Assembly: GCF_019457515.1 (NCBI RefSeq) | Contig: NZ_CP080421.1 | Span: 2,728,001 to 2,792,000, forward strand | DNA length: 64,000 nt | Reading direction: 5' to 3' | Source of the DNA: Shewanella mesophila | Lineage (GTDB): Bacteria > Pseudomonadota > Gammaproteobacteria > Enterobacterales > Shewanellaceae | In this document: piece after piece, positions 8,645-18,836 of the stretch | Position numbering within the stretch: position 1 is the first letter of the stretch | Layout: each line of letters opens with the position of its first letter | Program-made: the position numbers and the translations under genes | The notes under the pieces: generated by a model | Database searches by the model: none | Told to the model about the DNA's origin: nothing | Seen by the model: only the letters and a program-made list of their open reading frames with translations

Positions 8645-11212
8645 CTATTGACAGCTCACCGTCGCCGCGTCGGCTTGAGAAGGTAAAATGGCAATATTCG
8701 CCAGTCCCATCGACAACCGACCTTTAGTCTTCAATGAAAAAGGCTCGATCACACGACTAAAATCAACCCCCTGCTCCGCAAAACAGTTTAGATCGACCGT
8801 GATAGTTGTCCACGATTTAACAGGTAACTGCGCCAAGACACTCGATAAGTCGATGCTGGTTGAGCAGCTCGGTTCACAATCCATACTCAACTGCACAGCT
8901 TGGGTTTGAGGCTCAAGCAGTTGCAGATCAAAACTTAACACTGACTGGGTTTCACTAAATCCTCTAAGATCGCGAGGAAAAGCGCCATAGATAGCGACAG
9001 CCCCCTCCGCTTTTCCATTAAAAGTAAATAGACGCGCATCCTCCTGCACCCTCTTATCGATAGTACGAGTGTAAACCACATCATTTTGTTGGATCGTATC
9101 TATGATAGCTTGATTGTCACCATCGGCAGCGATGCCCATCACCCAAGGCGTAACCGCAGTACGTTCAAACAAGTGTAACGCCACTAAATCATCACGATTT
9201 CGCTGCACCTCTACAGGTAAATCATTACTTAATTGACCAGACTCTCCCGCACGTAAACCAAAGCCATAGGGCAAGAGTGGCTGGTAATCGGTATCAAAAC
9301 GATTTACCTGCGTTTGATCGACCCTCGCAGGCCAAGAGAAAGATAACCGACCTTTAAAATCATACTGCACCTTATCCTGGGCATCTAGTAACAACACTTG
9401 TGCTATGCCATCGCCTTCCGAACCCGGTAACCATGCCGCCACAAATGCATCCGATGCATTGAGCTCAGGATTAACCCACATAGGACGGCCGCTAATAAAC
9501 ACAGATACCACAGGAATACCTTGGTCCTTTAGCGATTGCAGCAGGGCTAAATCGCGTTTATTACCTCTTTGGTATTCCAAATCATCAATATCACCGTTGC
9601 CTTCGGCATAGGGCTCTTCACCAAAAACAACGATGGCAACATCGGGTCTATTGTTGAAACGACCATCTCGGCTCAACTCAATTTCCCCTCCTGCGGCGAC
9701 AACTTGCTCAGCCAATCCCGCGTAGATAGAGCGACCACCAGGAAAATCGGCATTGGTATTGTTAGTGCCTTGCCAAGTGATTGTCCAGCCGCCAGATTGT
9801 TTACCGATATTGTCAGCCGCATCGCCAGCCACTAATATTCTTTGCTTAGGGGATAGTGGCACTATGCCTTGATTGTTTTTCAGCAATACAAGCGACTCTC
9901 TCACCGCTTGTCTGGCAATATCTCTGTGTGCTTTTGAGCCAATTAACTGGGTCTTACCCGCGAGTGGACGACTCTTAGGACTCGGTTTTTCAAATAAACC
10001 CGCGCGCAGTTTCACTCGTAAAATCCGGCTGACCGCATCATCGATACGACTCATGGGTATCTCACCCGATCTAGCCTGAGCTAAGGTATTATCATATAAG
10101 GGTTTCCATGCTGAAGTCGGTACCATATAGATATCAAGACCCGCATTCGCCACACGAGCACAACTCTCATTGCTGCAGCCGTCGATCTGTCCATGGCCAT
10201 TCCAATCGCCAACCACTAAGCCATCGAATCCCATCTGCTGTTTTAGCACTTGGGTCATGAGGTAGTGATCACCGTGGATCTTCTCGCCATTCCAGCTATT
10301 AAATGAGGCCATCACAGTTTGCGCCCCCGCCGTTAATCCGCCAACATAGCCCTGTGCATGAATGTCAAAAAGCGCTTGCTCTGAGGCGGTATTGTTGCCC
10401 TGATCAACCCCGCCTTCCGTACCACCATCACCAAGAAAATGTTTCACCGTTGAGATGACATGTTGCTCATCTAAAAAGGTGTCTCCCACTCTACCTTGCA
10501 AACCTGTTACTATGGCTGCAGAGTAGGCTTTAACTATGTCAGGATCTTCAGAATAACCTTCATAGGTTCGTCCCCAACGATCATCACGCACCACGGCAAC
10601 CGTAGGAGCAAACACCCAATCAATTCCCGTGACCATGACTTCACGGGCTGTAACTGCTGCCACCTGCTCTATCAATTGTGGGTTATTGGCAGCACCTAAC
10701 CCAATATTGTGTGGAAACAAGGTTGCACCAACCACATTGTTATGACCATGCACCGCATCTGTGCCCCACATTGTGGGTATGTTAGCGCCATCTAACGAAT
10801 CATCGACAGAGGCCTGATACATTGCCTCAGCCAAAGCAATCCAATCCGCTGGCGTTGCATGCTTGTCGTTATTAGGGAAAGCCCCGCCACCATTAAGGTA
10901 AGAACCAAAACCATAACGACGCATATCCTCAACGCTGATATCTCTGATCTCAGGTTGGATCATCTGGGCAATTTTTTGCTCTAAGGTCATCCCCTGCAAA
11001 ATCGAGCTAATACGCTGATCTATTTCGCTTTGCTGCCCCAAAGGTAACTTGAGCTTCGGCCATACTAAGCTGGCATCGGGTGACAGTTCACTCCCAACAG
11101 GGGCCTGATTGGCTTTATCTATGGCAGCATTTACCCTAGCATTATCGGTCGAACACGCTGAAAATGCGGCAATGATGGCCAAAGGCAACACTATTTTTGA
11201 ACCATGAAACAT
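8645..11212 (-). CDS. GH3 beta-glucosidase (exo-glucan glucohydrolase type), lipoprotein
   Basis: The 855-residue enzyme has a lipoprotein-like signal with Cys at residue 20. A GH3 (alpha/beta)8 domain spans about 60-390, with the D-A-V-H-G-H-N element, KHFLGDGGT and nucleophile Asp336 in VVGDWNGHG. A GH3 C-terminal sandwich follows (about 440-660), then an Exop_C-like beta domain to the end. This architecture is that of ExoP/1,4-beta-glucan glucohydrolases, which release glucose from beta-glucan oligomers in the periplasm or at the cell surface. The start has AAGGA eight bases upstream. Only 51 bases separate it from gluP, so gluP-GH3 is probably an operon, and GH16 lies 195 bases downstream. 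Confidence 0.9.
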   Translation of the reverse strand: MFHGSKIVLPLAIIAAFSACSTDNARVNAAIDKANQAPVGSELSPDASLVWPKLKLPLGQQSEIDQRISSILQGMTLEQKIAQMIQPEIRDISVEDMRRYGFGSYLNGGGAFPNNDKHATPADWIALAEAMYQASVDDSLDGANIPTMWGTDAVHGHNNVVGATLFPHNIGLGAANNPQLIEQVAAVTAREVMVTGIDWVFAPTVAVVRDDRWGRTYEGYSEDPDIVKAYSAAIVTGLQGRVGDTFLDEQHVISTVKHFLGDGGTEGGVDQGNNTASEQALFDIHAQGYVGGLTAGAQTVMASFNSWNGEKIHGDHYLMTQVLKQQMGFDGLVVGDWNGHGQIDGCSNESCARVANAGLDIYMVPTSAWKPLYDNTLAQARSGEIPMSRIDDAVSRILRVKLRAGLFEKPSPKSRPLAGKTQLIGSKAHRDIARQAVRESLVLLKNNQGIVPLSPKQRILVAGDAADNIGKQSGGWTITWQGTNNTNADFPGGRSIYAGLAEQVVAAGGEIELSRDGRFNNRPDVAIVVFGEEPYAEGNGDIDDLEYQRGNKRDLALLQSLKDQGIPVVSVFISGRPMWVNPELNASDAFVAAWLPGSEGDGIAQVLLLDAQDKVQYDFKGRLSFSWPARVDQTQVNRFDTDYQPLLPYGFGLRAGESGQLSNDLPVEVQRNRDDLVALHLFERTAVTPWVMGIAADGDNQAIIDTIQQNDVVYTRTIDKRVQEDARLFTFNGKAEGAVAIYGAFPRDLRGFSETQSVLSFDLQLLEPQTQAVQLSMDCEPSCSTSIDLSSVLAQLPVKSWTTITVDLNCFAEQGVDFSRVIEPFSLKTKGRLSMGLANIAILPSQADAATVSCQ

Positions 11213-11263
11213 ATGAAAAGTCCTTAATCGTCTTTTTTCTTATTAATGTCATCAACCGCGAGT

Positions 11264-12544
11264 TCAAACGACCGGTTGGCTGCCTTTAACGCCATAAAAC
11301 ACAATGTAGCTGTAGCAAAGCACGGGAAGGATAAAGGCGAGTTGAATACCAAAACTATCAGCCATTGCTCCCTGCAATAGCGGCACAATTGCGCCGCCCA
11401 CAATCGCTAAACATAACCAACCCGAGCCTTGCGACGTATGCGGGCCTAGTTTTTGTATCGCTAAACTAAAGATGGTTGGAAACATAATCGAATTAAATAA
11501 ACCCACGGCAAGAATCGCCAACATGGCTAACTTTCCGCTAGTCACCATGGCCAAAATGACGAGGCAACCCGCGACCAAGGCATTAACCCCTAACACTTTG
11601 CCAGCAGCAATTTTTTGCATAACCGCTGAGCCGATAAAACGCCCCACCATAGCGCCGCCCCAATAATAGGTAATGTACTTAGCTGCCTCAGCTTCCGCTA
11701 GCCCCGCGATATGAGATTCTCCAAGAAAATTTACTAAGAAACTACCAATAGAAACTTCAGCCCCAACATAGAGGAATATAGCTACAGTCCCCAAAGCAAG
11801 GTGGCGATGCTGCAACGCATTGGTTTTACCTAAGTGCTCAACTACATTGCTGTTACTGTTGCTGCCGCTTGAGTGCTCGGTAATCACAGGTAACTTAAGC
11901 TGATAAAAAATCACCGCTAGCATAGCTAACAGCGCAGATAAAATCAGATATGGCAGTTTTACTTGCTCAGCCTCTGCTTGCGCATGGCTTAACTCACTGC
12001 CCGCACCCACGGCTACAGAGAGGATCAACACGGCGCCAAAATAGGGCGCTACCGTGGTACCCAAAGCATTAAATGCTTGAGTCAAATTTAAGCGGCTTGA
12101 TGCGGTTTCGGCTCTGCCTAGCGCGTTGACATAAGGATTAGCAGCCACCTGTAATACGGTGATCCCTGATGCCAACACAAATAAAGCCGCTAAAAAAAGA
12201 CCGTAAATAGCCTGATCTGCTGCGGGATAGAAAAGTGCGCACCCAGCACTGCCAATGAGCAACCCAGTCACAATACCTTTTTGGTATCCCAACTTCTTTA
12301 CCAGCTTACCCGCAGGAATAGACACCAAAAAGTAAGCCCCAAAGAAGCAAAACTGAATCAGCATCGCTTCGGTGTAACTCAGTGAAAAAACGGCTTTAAG
12401 GTGAGGAATAAGAATGTCGTTTAGGCAGGTAATAAATCCCCACATGAAAAAAAGAGAGGTCAAAGAAACCAACGCAAAGCGATGGTTATCGCCATTGCTT
12501 GCATCCAAAATAGTGCTATCCGACATCATTGGTGAACCTGCCAT
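11264..12544 (-). CDS. gluP: MFS sugar importer, GluP (glucose/galactose) type
   Basis: The 426-residue protein has about twelve hydrophobic segments and the FucP/GluP signature stretches: an N-terminal [32 protein letters not shown] and [15 protein letters not shown] near the C terminus. This family imports glucose or galactose with H+ or Na+ across the inner membrane. The start at 12544 was chosen for the AGAGG six bases upstream. It heads a leftward group with GH3 and GH16 and is divergent from the GH1 operon, sharing a control region that has two LacI-type operators. Confidence 0.88.
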   Translation of the reverse strand: MAGSPMMSDSTILDASNGDNHRFALVSLTSLFFMWGFITCLNDILIPHLKAVFSLSYTEAMLIQFCFFGAYFLVSIPAGKLVKKLGYQKGIVTGLLIGSAGCALFYPAADQAIYGLFLAALFVLASGITVLQVAANPYVNALGRAETASSRLNLTQAFNALGTTVAPYFGAVLILSVAVGAGSELSHAQAEAEQVKLPYLILSALLAMLAVIFYQLKLPVITEHSSGSNSNSNVVEHLGKTNALQHRHLALGTVAIFLYVGAEVSIGSFLVNFLGESHIAGLAEAEAAKYITYYWGGAMVGRFIGSAVMQKIAAGKVLGVNALVAGCLVILAMVTSGKLAMLAILAVGLFNSIMFPTIFSLAIQKLGPHTSQGSGWLCLAIVGGAIVPLLQGAMADSFGIQLAFILPVLCYSYIVFYGVKGSQPVV

Positions 12545-12648
12545 AATTACCTCTATATTATTGTGAAACAACCCTAACCAACATCGACTTACTCCAGACT
12601 TTACTCGCGGTTTGACTACTTTTCAGATCAACTCATGACGTAAATATA

Positions 12649-12694
12649 TTGACCTTTACTCTTTTAGCCTCTAATCTCGATGTAAGCGCTTTCA
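12649..12694 (+). promoter_or_regulatory. GH1-operon promoter with LacI-type operator at the start site
   Basis: TTGACC (12649-12654), a 17-base spacer and TAATCT (12672-12677) are followed after three bases by TGTAAGCGCTTTCA (12681-12694), a near-perfect LacI-family palindrome. The same arrangement occurs before the TonB receptor gene at 19385-19429. Bound repressor would block the RNA polymerase start site. Confidence 0.6.
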
Positions 12695-12740
12695 TTTATA
12701 GCACAGCAGCAACGAAATACAAGCATAGAGTCAATATTTA

Positions 12741-12754
12741 AGTAAGCGCTTACA
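12741..12754. promoter_or_regulatory. Second LacI-type operator (glucan regulon)
   Basis: AGTAAGCGCTTACA contains the perfect 12-base palindrome GTAAGCGCTTAC. It lies 60 bases from the first operator in this region, nearly six helical turns, which would permit looping. Since the region is divergent, one of the pair may act on gluP. Confidence 0.65.
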
Positions 12755-12942
12755 AAAGAGTGATATGATGGATAAAATCCTTGAGGATTAGACAAGACAC
12801 TCAAGATGTAACGCCATCATTGACACAGATTATTTATGATTAACCTTGGGTTGGTCGATTCGCTGATTTGGCATCACCAAGCCCATAAGCGAACAACACC
12901 AACAATAAAATGAATTATTTTAAGGGATTGATATAGCTTGTT

Positions 12943-14271
12943 ATGAACATTTTACTGCCAGATAACTCACCTATGTTAACACCAGAATTTACCTACGGCG
13001 TTGCAACGGCTTCTTTTCAAATTGAGGGCGGCGCACAATATCGACTCCCCTCTATCTGGGATACTTTTTGCAATACTCCACATAAAATCCGCGATGGTTC
13101 AAATGGCGAAATAGCTTGTGACCACTTTCATCTATGGCGGCAAGATATTGATCTGATTGACTCACTCGAAGTAGACGCTTATCGCCTTTCTATCTCTTGG
13201 CCACGGGTGATGACCCAAACGGGCGAACTCAATCCTAGCGGGGTGGATTTTTACATTCAGATCCTCGATAGATTGATCGCCAAGGGCATTAAACCATACG
13301 TCACTCTATATCACTGGGATCTACCACAGTATTTAGAAGACCGCGGTGGTTGGCTCAACCGTGATACCGCATTCCAATTTAGGCACTATGCAGACCTTAT
13401 CTCTGAAGCCTTTGGCGACAGAGTCTTTGCCTATGCGACGTTAAATGAGCCATTTTGCAGTGCCTATTTAGGCTATGAAGCGGGTATTCACGCCCCTGGT
13501 ATTCAAGGTAAACAGTTTGGCAAGAAAGCCGCACATCACCTGCTGTTAGGCCATGGTTTAGCGCTTGAAGTTCTGCGAAAAAATGCCCCCGATGCCCAAC
13601 ATGGCATAGTGTTAAATTTTACCCCTTGCTATGCAGAAACCGACAACCACGAAGATAGAGAGGCCGCCAAACTGGCAGATGACCATTTTAACCAATGGTA
13701 TATCAAGCCTATTTTTGACGGAGCCTATCCCGACCTACTCACCTCGTTACCCGCCGATGAATGCCCGGATATTAAAGAGGGAGATCTAGCCATTATTTCA
13801 GCTCCTGTCGATTACCTCGGCATCAACTTTTATACTCGCGCGGTCTATCGAAGCGATCCGGTTGCAGGGTTTAAAGATGTGCCACCAAAGAATGTCCCCA
13901 TTACCGACATGGGTTGGGAGATCTACCCCAAAGCTTTTAGCGACCTACTGATCTCTCTTAACCAAACATACCGTCTGCCGCCAATATTTATCACTGAGAA
14001 TGGTGCTGCGATGGCGGATAAACTGCTTGATGGCAAAGTTGATGATTATGATAGAGTCGCGTACTACCATGAGCATCTTAATGCCGTTAATGACGCCATT
14101 AGTGCCGGCGTTGATATTCGCGGTTATTTCGCCTGGAGCTTAATGGATAACTTTGAGTGGGCAGAAGGCTACCTTAAACGATTTGGTATCGTTTACGTGG
14201 ATTACCACACACAAAAAAGAACCATCAAAGCCAGTGGTCATGCATTTAAAGAACTGATTAGTAAAAGATAA
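12943..14271 (+). CDS. GH1 beta-glucosidase, cytoplasmic
   Basis: The 442-residue enzyme has no signal peptide. GH1 hallmarks are F-x-x-G-V-A-T-A-S-F-Q-I-E-G-G near residues 17-30, the acid/base T-L-N-E-P (Glu169), nucleophile I-T-E-N-G (Glu352) and the C-terminal W-S-L-M-D-N-F-E-W. Length is normal for bacterial GH1. It would split cellobiose, laminaribiose or similar dimers imported by the neighbouring GPH carriers. The ribosome binding site is poor, and an in-frame ATG at 12973 is a possible alternative start. It is followed 18 bases later by the first GPH symporter and heads an operon with both carriers and the lacI gene. Confidence 0.93.
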   Translation: MNILLPDNSPMLTPEFTYGVATASFQIEGGAQYRLPSIWDTFCNTPHKIRDGSNGEIACDHFHLWRQDIDLIDSLEVDAYRLSISWPRVMTQTGELNPSGVDFYIQILDRLIAKGIKPYVTLYHWDLPQYLEDRGGWLNRDTAFQFRHYADLISEAFGDRVFAYATLNEPFCSAYLGYEAGIHAPGIQGKQFGKKAAHHLLLGHGLALEVLRKNAPDAQHGIVLNFTPCYAETDNHEDREAAKLADDHFNQWYIKPIFDGAYPDLLTSLPADECPDIKEGDLAIISAPVDYLGINFYTRAVYRSDPVAGFKDVPPKNVPITDMGWEIYPKAFSDLLISLNQTYRLPPIFITENGAAMADKLLDGKVDDYDRVAYYHEHLNAVNDAISAGVDIRGYFAWSLMDNFEWAEGYLKRFGIVYVDYHTQKRTIKASGHAFKELISKR

Positions 14272-14289
14272 TAATAACTAGGATAACTA

Positions 14290-15831
14290 ATGAGTAAATT
14301 GCCTTTGTACGAAAAAGTAGGCTATGCGATGGGAGATGCCGCCGCCAACCTTGTTTGGCGCGGTGCCCTAGCCTACTTAGCAGTGTTTTACACCGACACC
14401 TTCGGTCTCACCGCCGCTGCAGCGGCTATGCTCTTCTTAGTTGTACGTCTCTCTGATGGCGTCACCGACATTATTATGGGAATGGTTGCCGATAGAACCG
14501 AGACTCGCTACGGCAAATTTCGTCCCTGGATCCTTTGGTCTACCCCCATGCTGGCACTGTTTATGGTGCTCTGCTTCACCACGCCAGACCTCAGCGCCGA
14601 CGGCAAACTTATCTATGCGTATATTACCTATATTGGCCTGACACTGGCCTATACCTTTAATAATGTACCTTACTCTGCCCTGATGGGAGTAATGACACCA
14701 AGCGATACCCAACGAGCCAGTTTATCCGGCTACCGCTTTGCAGGTGCGTTTGCTGGCGGCTTGTTAGTCATGGGTTTTCTCCCCGACTTAGTAGCTTATT
14801 TGGGTAGCGGAGATGATGCTAAAGGTTACCAGTACACAATGTATCTCTTTGCCGCGCTGCTCTCGGTGTTAATGCTCATCACATTTATGACGACCAAGGA
14901 GCGGATTCGTCCAGCAAAACGCGATGAAATTAGCTTAAAAACAGAAATAAGCGATCTGGTTAAAAACCTCCCCTTTATCGTTGTTCCACTACTTGCTGCC
15001 ACCCTTTTCTTCTATTTTCGCAACCTCATCACAGCGGCCTTTTTTGTGCTGGTTGCCCTTGTAATATGGTGGGCGATAAAACGGATCCTCAGCCAGCCCA
15101 CCAACCATCTTGGTGGTACCCAAAGGGATATTGTTGATTTACTGACCAACAAGCCTTGGCTGATTTTGTTAGCTATTGGATTTCTAACCATGATGTTCAA
15201 CGGCATAAAATATGGCGTTATTGCCTACTACTTTAAATATCAAGTGGGTGATGAGTTGATGGCAGGAAAATACTTCATAGCCCTGTTACTGGTGTCCATT
15301 CTCGGCGCGCTCGCCACAGGCCATCTATCGCAGATGTTTGACAAGCGACGCCTATTTATCGCCGCGCTGATCGCCAGTGGGATATTAACCGGAAGCTTTT
15401 ATTGGGTCGACAGTGATAATCTTAGCGCAATATTTATCATGGGCTGCAGCGCTGAATTCTTCGCCGCCATGATGCCAACACTGTTTTTCACTATGCTGGG
15501 GGATAGTGCAGATTATTCTGAGTGGAAAAATGGTCGACGCGCCACTGGGCTTATCTATTCTGCCGGTACTTTTGTACAGAAAACTGGCGGTGGCTTTGCT
15601 GGCGCGCTCGTATTGGTAGTATTAGCCAGCTACGGTTACGATGGCATGGATAACACCACAGTCAAAGCCTCTCTTCCCGGTATGCAGCTATTAATGAGCT
15701 GGATACCTGCGATTTTTGCCTTCTTGGGCGCAGGGCTCATGCTATTTTACCCCTTGAGCCAACAACACAACCAGCAAATTGGTGAAACCTTAATTGCACG
15801 CAGAAATGCCATGGAGCCAGCACAATCATGA
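14290..15831 (+). CDS. GPH-family glycoside:cation symporter with central extra membrane hairpin
   Basis: The 513-residue inner-membrane carrier belongs to the MelB-like glycoside-pentoside-hexuronide:cation symporters: D-G-V-T-D-I-I-M-G near residues 56-64 followed by AD-R-T-x-T-R-x-G-K-F-R-P-W, and a C-terminal G-x-x-A-D-Y-S-E-W. It is about 65 residues longer than its neighbour because of an insertion (about residues 221-285) that carries two strongly hydrophobic segments in the usual central cytoplasmic loop. It probably imports glucose oligomers for GH1. The start has AGGA six bases upstream. It is part of the GH1-GPH-GPH-lacI operon. Confidence 0.88.
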   Translation: MSKLPLYEKVGYAMGDAAANLVWRGALAYLAVFYTDTFGLTAAAAAMLFLVVRLSDGVTDIIMGMVADRTETRYGKFRPWILWSTPMLALFMVLCFTTPDLSADGKLIYAYITYIGLTLAYTFNNVPYSALMGVMTPSDTQRASLSGYRFAGAFAGGLLVMGFLPDLVAYLGSGDDAKGYQYTMYLFAALLSVLMLITFMTTKERIRPAKRDEISLKTEISDLVKNLPFIVVPLLAATLFFYFRNLITAAFFVLVALVIWWAIKRILSQPTNHLGGTQRDIVDLLTNKPWLILLAIGFLTMMFNGIKYGVIAYYFKYQVGDELMAGKYFIALLLVSILGALATGHLSQMFDKRRLFIAALIASGILTGSFYWVDSDNLSAIFIMGCSAEFFAAMMPTLFFTMLGDSADYSEWKNGRRATGLIYSAGTFVQKTGGGFAGALVLVVLASYGYDGMDNTTVKASLPGMQLLMSWIPAIFAFLGAGLMLFYPLSQQHNQQIGETLIARRNAMEPAQS

Positions 15832-15871
15832 GCAATAAGAAAAAGCTTGCTTTAAGCAGAGGTAATTAAAA

Positions 15872-17206
15872 ATGTCAGTGATCTCTGTAAAAGAAAAAAT
15901 AGCTTATGGTTTAGGTGATACCGCCAGTAATATCATTTTTCAAACTGTGATGATGTTTCTGCTCATCTTTTATACCGACGTTGTTGGTCTATCGCCCGCA
16001 ACCGTTGGCACCCTGTTCCTCGTTGTTAGGGTATTTGATGCCATAACAGATCCAATAATGGGGTCAATTGCCGACAGAACTCATACTCGCTGGGGACAAT
16101 TTCGCCCCTACCTGATCTGGTTAGCCATTCCCTTTGGACTGCTCAGCGTGCTGGCCTTTACCACGCCAGACTTTAGTGACAGCAATAAGCTACTCTTCGC
16201 ATTTGTAACCTACACCCTATTAATGATTGCTTATACCGCCATCAATATCCCCTATTGCGCCTTAGGAGGTGTGCTAACCGCAAACCCTAAGGAACGAGTC
16301 TCAGTACAATCTTTCCGCTTTGTCTGCGCCATGCTCGGTGGGGTGATTGTCGCATCATGCACCATGCCACTGGTGGAATGGTTTGGTAATGGCGACGCGG
16401 CAAAGGGTTATCAGCTCACCATGACAGCGATGAGCTTGGGCGGAGTGATCTTATTTCTGCTCTGTTTTGCCGGAACCAAAGAGCGAATTCACACCTGCGA
16501 CACTCAGAAAACCCCATTTTTTGAGGGATTACGTCACCTATGGAATAACGATCAAGCTCGTTTATTGTGTCTGTCAGGTCTATTCCTGTTAACTGGGCAA
16601 GTATTGCGCATCACCTTGGCCGTCTACTATGTGAAATACTTCTTGCTGCGTGAAGATTTAATTACCGCCTTTATGACCACTGGCATGGTGGGCAGTATGT
16701 TAGGGTGTGCGCTGGCACAAAAATTGGCACAACATATGTGTAAGGTAAAAGCCTACATTGGTTTGCAGCTCATCGCCGCCATCATCTGCACAGTGAGCTT
16801 TTTCATTCAAGCAGATCAAATTGTCATCGCTTTTATCGCCTTCTTTCTGTGGAAATTTTTCCTCGACATGGCAAGTCCATTACTTTGGGCCAAAATGGCT
16901 GATACAATTGACTACGGTCAATGGAAAACCGGTATTCGTGTAACAGGTATGGTTTACTCTACAGTGATCTTTTTTATTAAACTTGGGGTTGCACTCGGTG
17001 GTGCTATCGCTGGATGGGCATTAGCGTATTACGGTTATATTGCAGATACCGCGCAAACTGACGCCACTAAAGGGGGAATATTACTCTCATTTACCCTCTA
17101 TCCAGCAATGGGGTCACTCATTGTAGCTGGTATCATGCGCTGGTATATTTTAGACGACAACCGAGTCGCACAAATACAGCAGGAGTTACAACCTGCTACC
17201 GACTAA
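15872..17206 (+). CDS. GPH-family glycoside:cation symporter
   Basis: The 444-residue inner-membrane carrier shows the canonical family motif FDAITDPIMGSIADRT followed by H-T-R-W-G-Q-F-R-P-Y, about twelve hydrophobic segments, and the DYGQWKTG motif near the C terminus. It is a standard-length MelB-like symporter, presumed to take up beta-glucosides with Na+ or H+. Having two different GPH carriers in one operon suggests different chain lengths or linkages (inference). GAGG lies nine bases upstream of the ATG. The lacI gene follows after 38 bases. Confidence 0.9.
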   Translation: MSVISVKEKIAYGLGDTASNIIFQTVMMFLLIFYTDVVGLSPATVGTLFLVVRVFDAITDPIMGSIADRTHTRWGQFRPYLIWLAIPFGLLSVLAFTTPDFSDSNKLLFAFVTYTLLMIAYTAINIPYCALGGVLTANPKERVSVQSFRFVCAMLGGVIVASCTMPLVEWFGNGDAAKGYQLTMTAMSLGGVILFLLCFAGTKERIHTCDTQKTPFFEGLRHLWNNDQARLLCLSGLFLLTGQVLRITLAVYYVKYFLLREDLITAFMTTGMVGSMLGCALAQKLAQHMCKVKAYIGLQLIAAIICTVSFFIQADQIVIAFIAFFLWKFFLDMASPLLWAKMADTIDYGQWKTGIRVTGMVYSTVIFFIKLGVALGGAIAGWALAYYGYIADTAQTDATKGGILLSFTLYPAMGSLIVAGIMRWYILDDNRVAQIQQELQPATD

Positions 17207-17244
17207 GTCGATTTACCCTAACTGTGGCGCTTTAAAGGAAGTTT

Positions 17245-18243
17245 ATGGCAACGATTTACGATGTATCTGTACTCGCAGGAGTCTCTCTCGCCACCGTCTC
17301 AAGGGTGATGAACAAAAATGCTAAGGTGAGCGAGAAAACCACCCAAAAGGTGCTTGATGCGATGAAGCAGTTAGGATATCGACCTAACGCTATCGCACAA
17401 TCTCTCGCGTCCAATCGCTCCAACAGTGTTGGTATTTTAGTGTCTGAGCTACATGGTCCCTTTTATGGCTCTATGATGAGTGGCATTGAAGCGGAACTCA
17501 GAACCGCAGAGAAGCACGTGATTATTGCTGCTGGTCACAGCGAAGAAGCATTAGAAAAAGATGGCATCGAATTTCTCATTAGCCGCCGATGCGATGCACT
17601 CATTTTGCACGTCGAAGCCGTATCAGATGAATACTTAATCGAACTGGTCAACGGCGATATCCCGATTGTGCTGATCAATCGATACATAGCAGAGATTGCC
17701 AACCACTGCATTAGCCTTAACAATGAACTAGGTGGTTACTATGCCACTAAAGCACTGCTAGAACAGGGTCATAGGGAGTTCGCTTATATCTCTGGCCCCT
17801 CATGGAAAATGGATGCTCAAGATCGTTTAAGCGGCCACCAACGAGCCTTAACAGAGTTTAATGTCCCCTACGATGCCACATTAACTTTTGAGGGTGACTA
17901 TCAAGAAACTGGTGGCAGCAAAGGAATTAGCTATCTACTTAAGCAGTCTCGACCTTTCACTGCACTTATCTGTGCCAATGATGAGATGGCACTAGGTGCA
18001 ATGACTGTTATACGAGAGAAAGGGATGATGATCCCTGAGGACATCTCCATCATGGGGTTCGATAACATTTTCTTATCGCAATTTATTCACCCTAAGTTGT
18101 CGACTATCGACTACCCCATCAAGCAGATGGGTAAGATGGCCGCAAGTTGGACGCTAAAAAACACCTTCAACCAAGCCGAACAAGAGATCACCCATATCTT
18201 TACCCCAAGCTTAGTGATGCGAGATTCTACTCGGCCAGTCTAA
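17245..18243 (+). CDS. LacI-family repressor of the glucan locus
   Basis: The 332-residue regulator has a LacI N-terminal helix-turn-helix (A-T-I-Y-D-V-S-V-L-A-G-V-S-L-A-T-V-S-R-V, residues 2-21), the hinge R-P-N-A-I-A-Q-S-L, and a periplasmic-binding-protein-like sugar domain (about residues 60-330). It is the last gene of the GH1 operon and has a good ribosome binding site (AAGGAAG). Four operators of the TGTAAGCGCTTACA type in this window, at the GH1 and TonB receptor promoters, match the kind of site LacI/GalR proteins bind, so this protein is the obvious candidate to bind them. The inducer is probably a glucose oligomer (inference). Confidence 0.9.
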   Translation: MATIYDVSVLAGVSLATVSRVMNKNAKVSEKTTQKVLDAMKQLGYRPNAIAQSLASNRSNSVGILVSELHGPFYGSMMSGIEAELRTAEKHVIIAAGHSEEALEKDGIEFLISRRCDALILHVEAVSDEYLIELVNGDIPIVLINRYIAEIANHCISLNNELGGYYATKALLEQGHREFAYISGPSWKMDAQDRLSGHQRALTEFNVPYDATLTFEGDYQETGGSKGISYLLKQSRPFTALICANDEMALGAMTVIREKGMMIPEDISIMGFDNIFLSQFIHPKLSTIDYPIKQMGKMAASWTLKNTFNQAEQEITHIFTPSLVMRDSTRPV

Positions 18244-18400
18244 TCGTAACCTGTATTAGCCTTATCCGAATGCGTAGTGGCCATGAACACACCATGAGCT
18301 TACTTTGCCAAGGCAACACACTGAACAAGTGGCTTTCATATACTGATTGATAGAGTGTAGGCATTAGCTTTTTCGATTAAAGCTAGCTGTAAGCGGCGGC

Positions 18401-18836
18401 TTTATACCAATTAGTATAAAGATGTGATCGCTCAGCGAGAATTTAGCGCTTATGAGGCAAGGGCCTTAATTGCTCCTCTGCTCTAGCATCCTCGGTAACC
18501 GCTCCATGCGTTACCTTATCTCCTATATCGATATAGTCGTGCATTAAGGGCATTCACAACATCTGACCTCCAGTGATGGAGGAAATGTCTAAAGTATGTC
18601 GGAAACATACAAGCCCCTGTTGATTGCAACAAGTGAAGAGCATAGTTGAACTAGGGTCAAACTCGTTAACACAGCATCAAAAGTGTTAAAACTCGCCTGT
18701 TAGTCGTGTTTTTTGGCTTCCTACTTCTGCGTTGAATGGCCTCACAAGGGAATCACCATTCCATCATCCACCCGCCTTGAATTAGGTGCCAAAAAACACG
18801 CTGAGTAGATCACTTTCTTATACTGATTGGTATTAA
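18401..18836. mobile_element. MITE-like non-coding element with about 29-bp terminal inverted repeats
   Basis: The left end (18401-18429) reads TTTATACCAATTAGTATAAA and continues to GTGATC. The right end (18808-18836), reverse complemented, reads TTAATACCAATCAGTATAAG and continues to GTGATC. The two ends match at nearly all of 29 positions. The interior has no long reading frame but includes a 13-bp inverted repeat, CGTGTTTTTTGGC (18705-18717) with its complement at 18788-18800, and a short GGTAAC/GTTACC hairpin. This is the form of a non-autonomous miniature transposable element. Similar intergenic sequences are common in Shewanella genomes as I recall them. Only one copy is seen in this window. 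Confidence 0.65.

Larger units (their letters stand above)
12545..12942. other. Divergent control region between gluP and the GH1 operon
   Basis: This 398-base region contains no gene. It holds a rightward sigma70-like promoter, two LacI-type operators at 12681-12694 and 12741-12754, and an AT-rich leader before the GH1 gene. The leftward gluP promoter must also lie here, but I cannot place it. Confidence 0.6.

Noticed and set aside
18147..18350. Short frame at the end of the lacI gene
   Set aside because: It is a shifted frame of the lacI 3-prime end and has no start signal.
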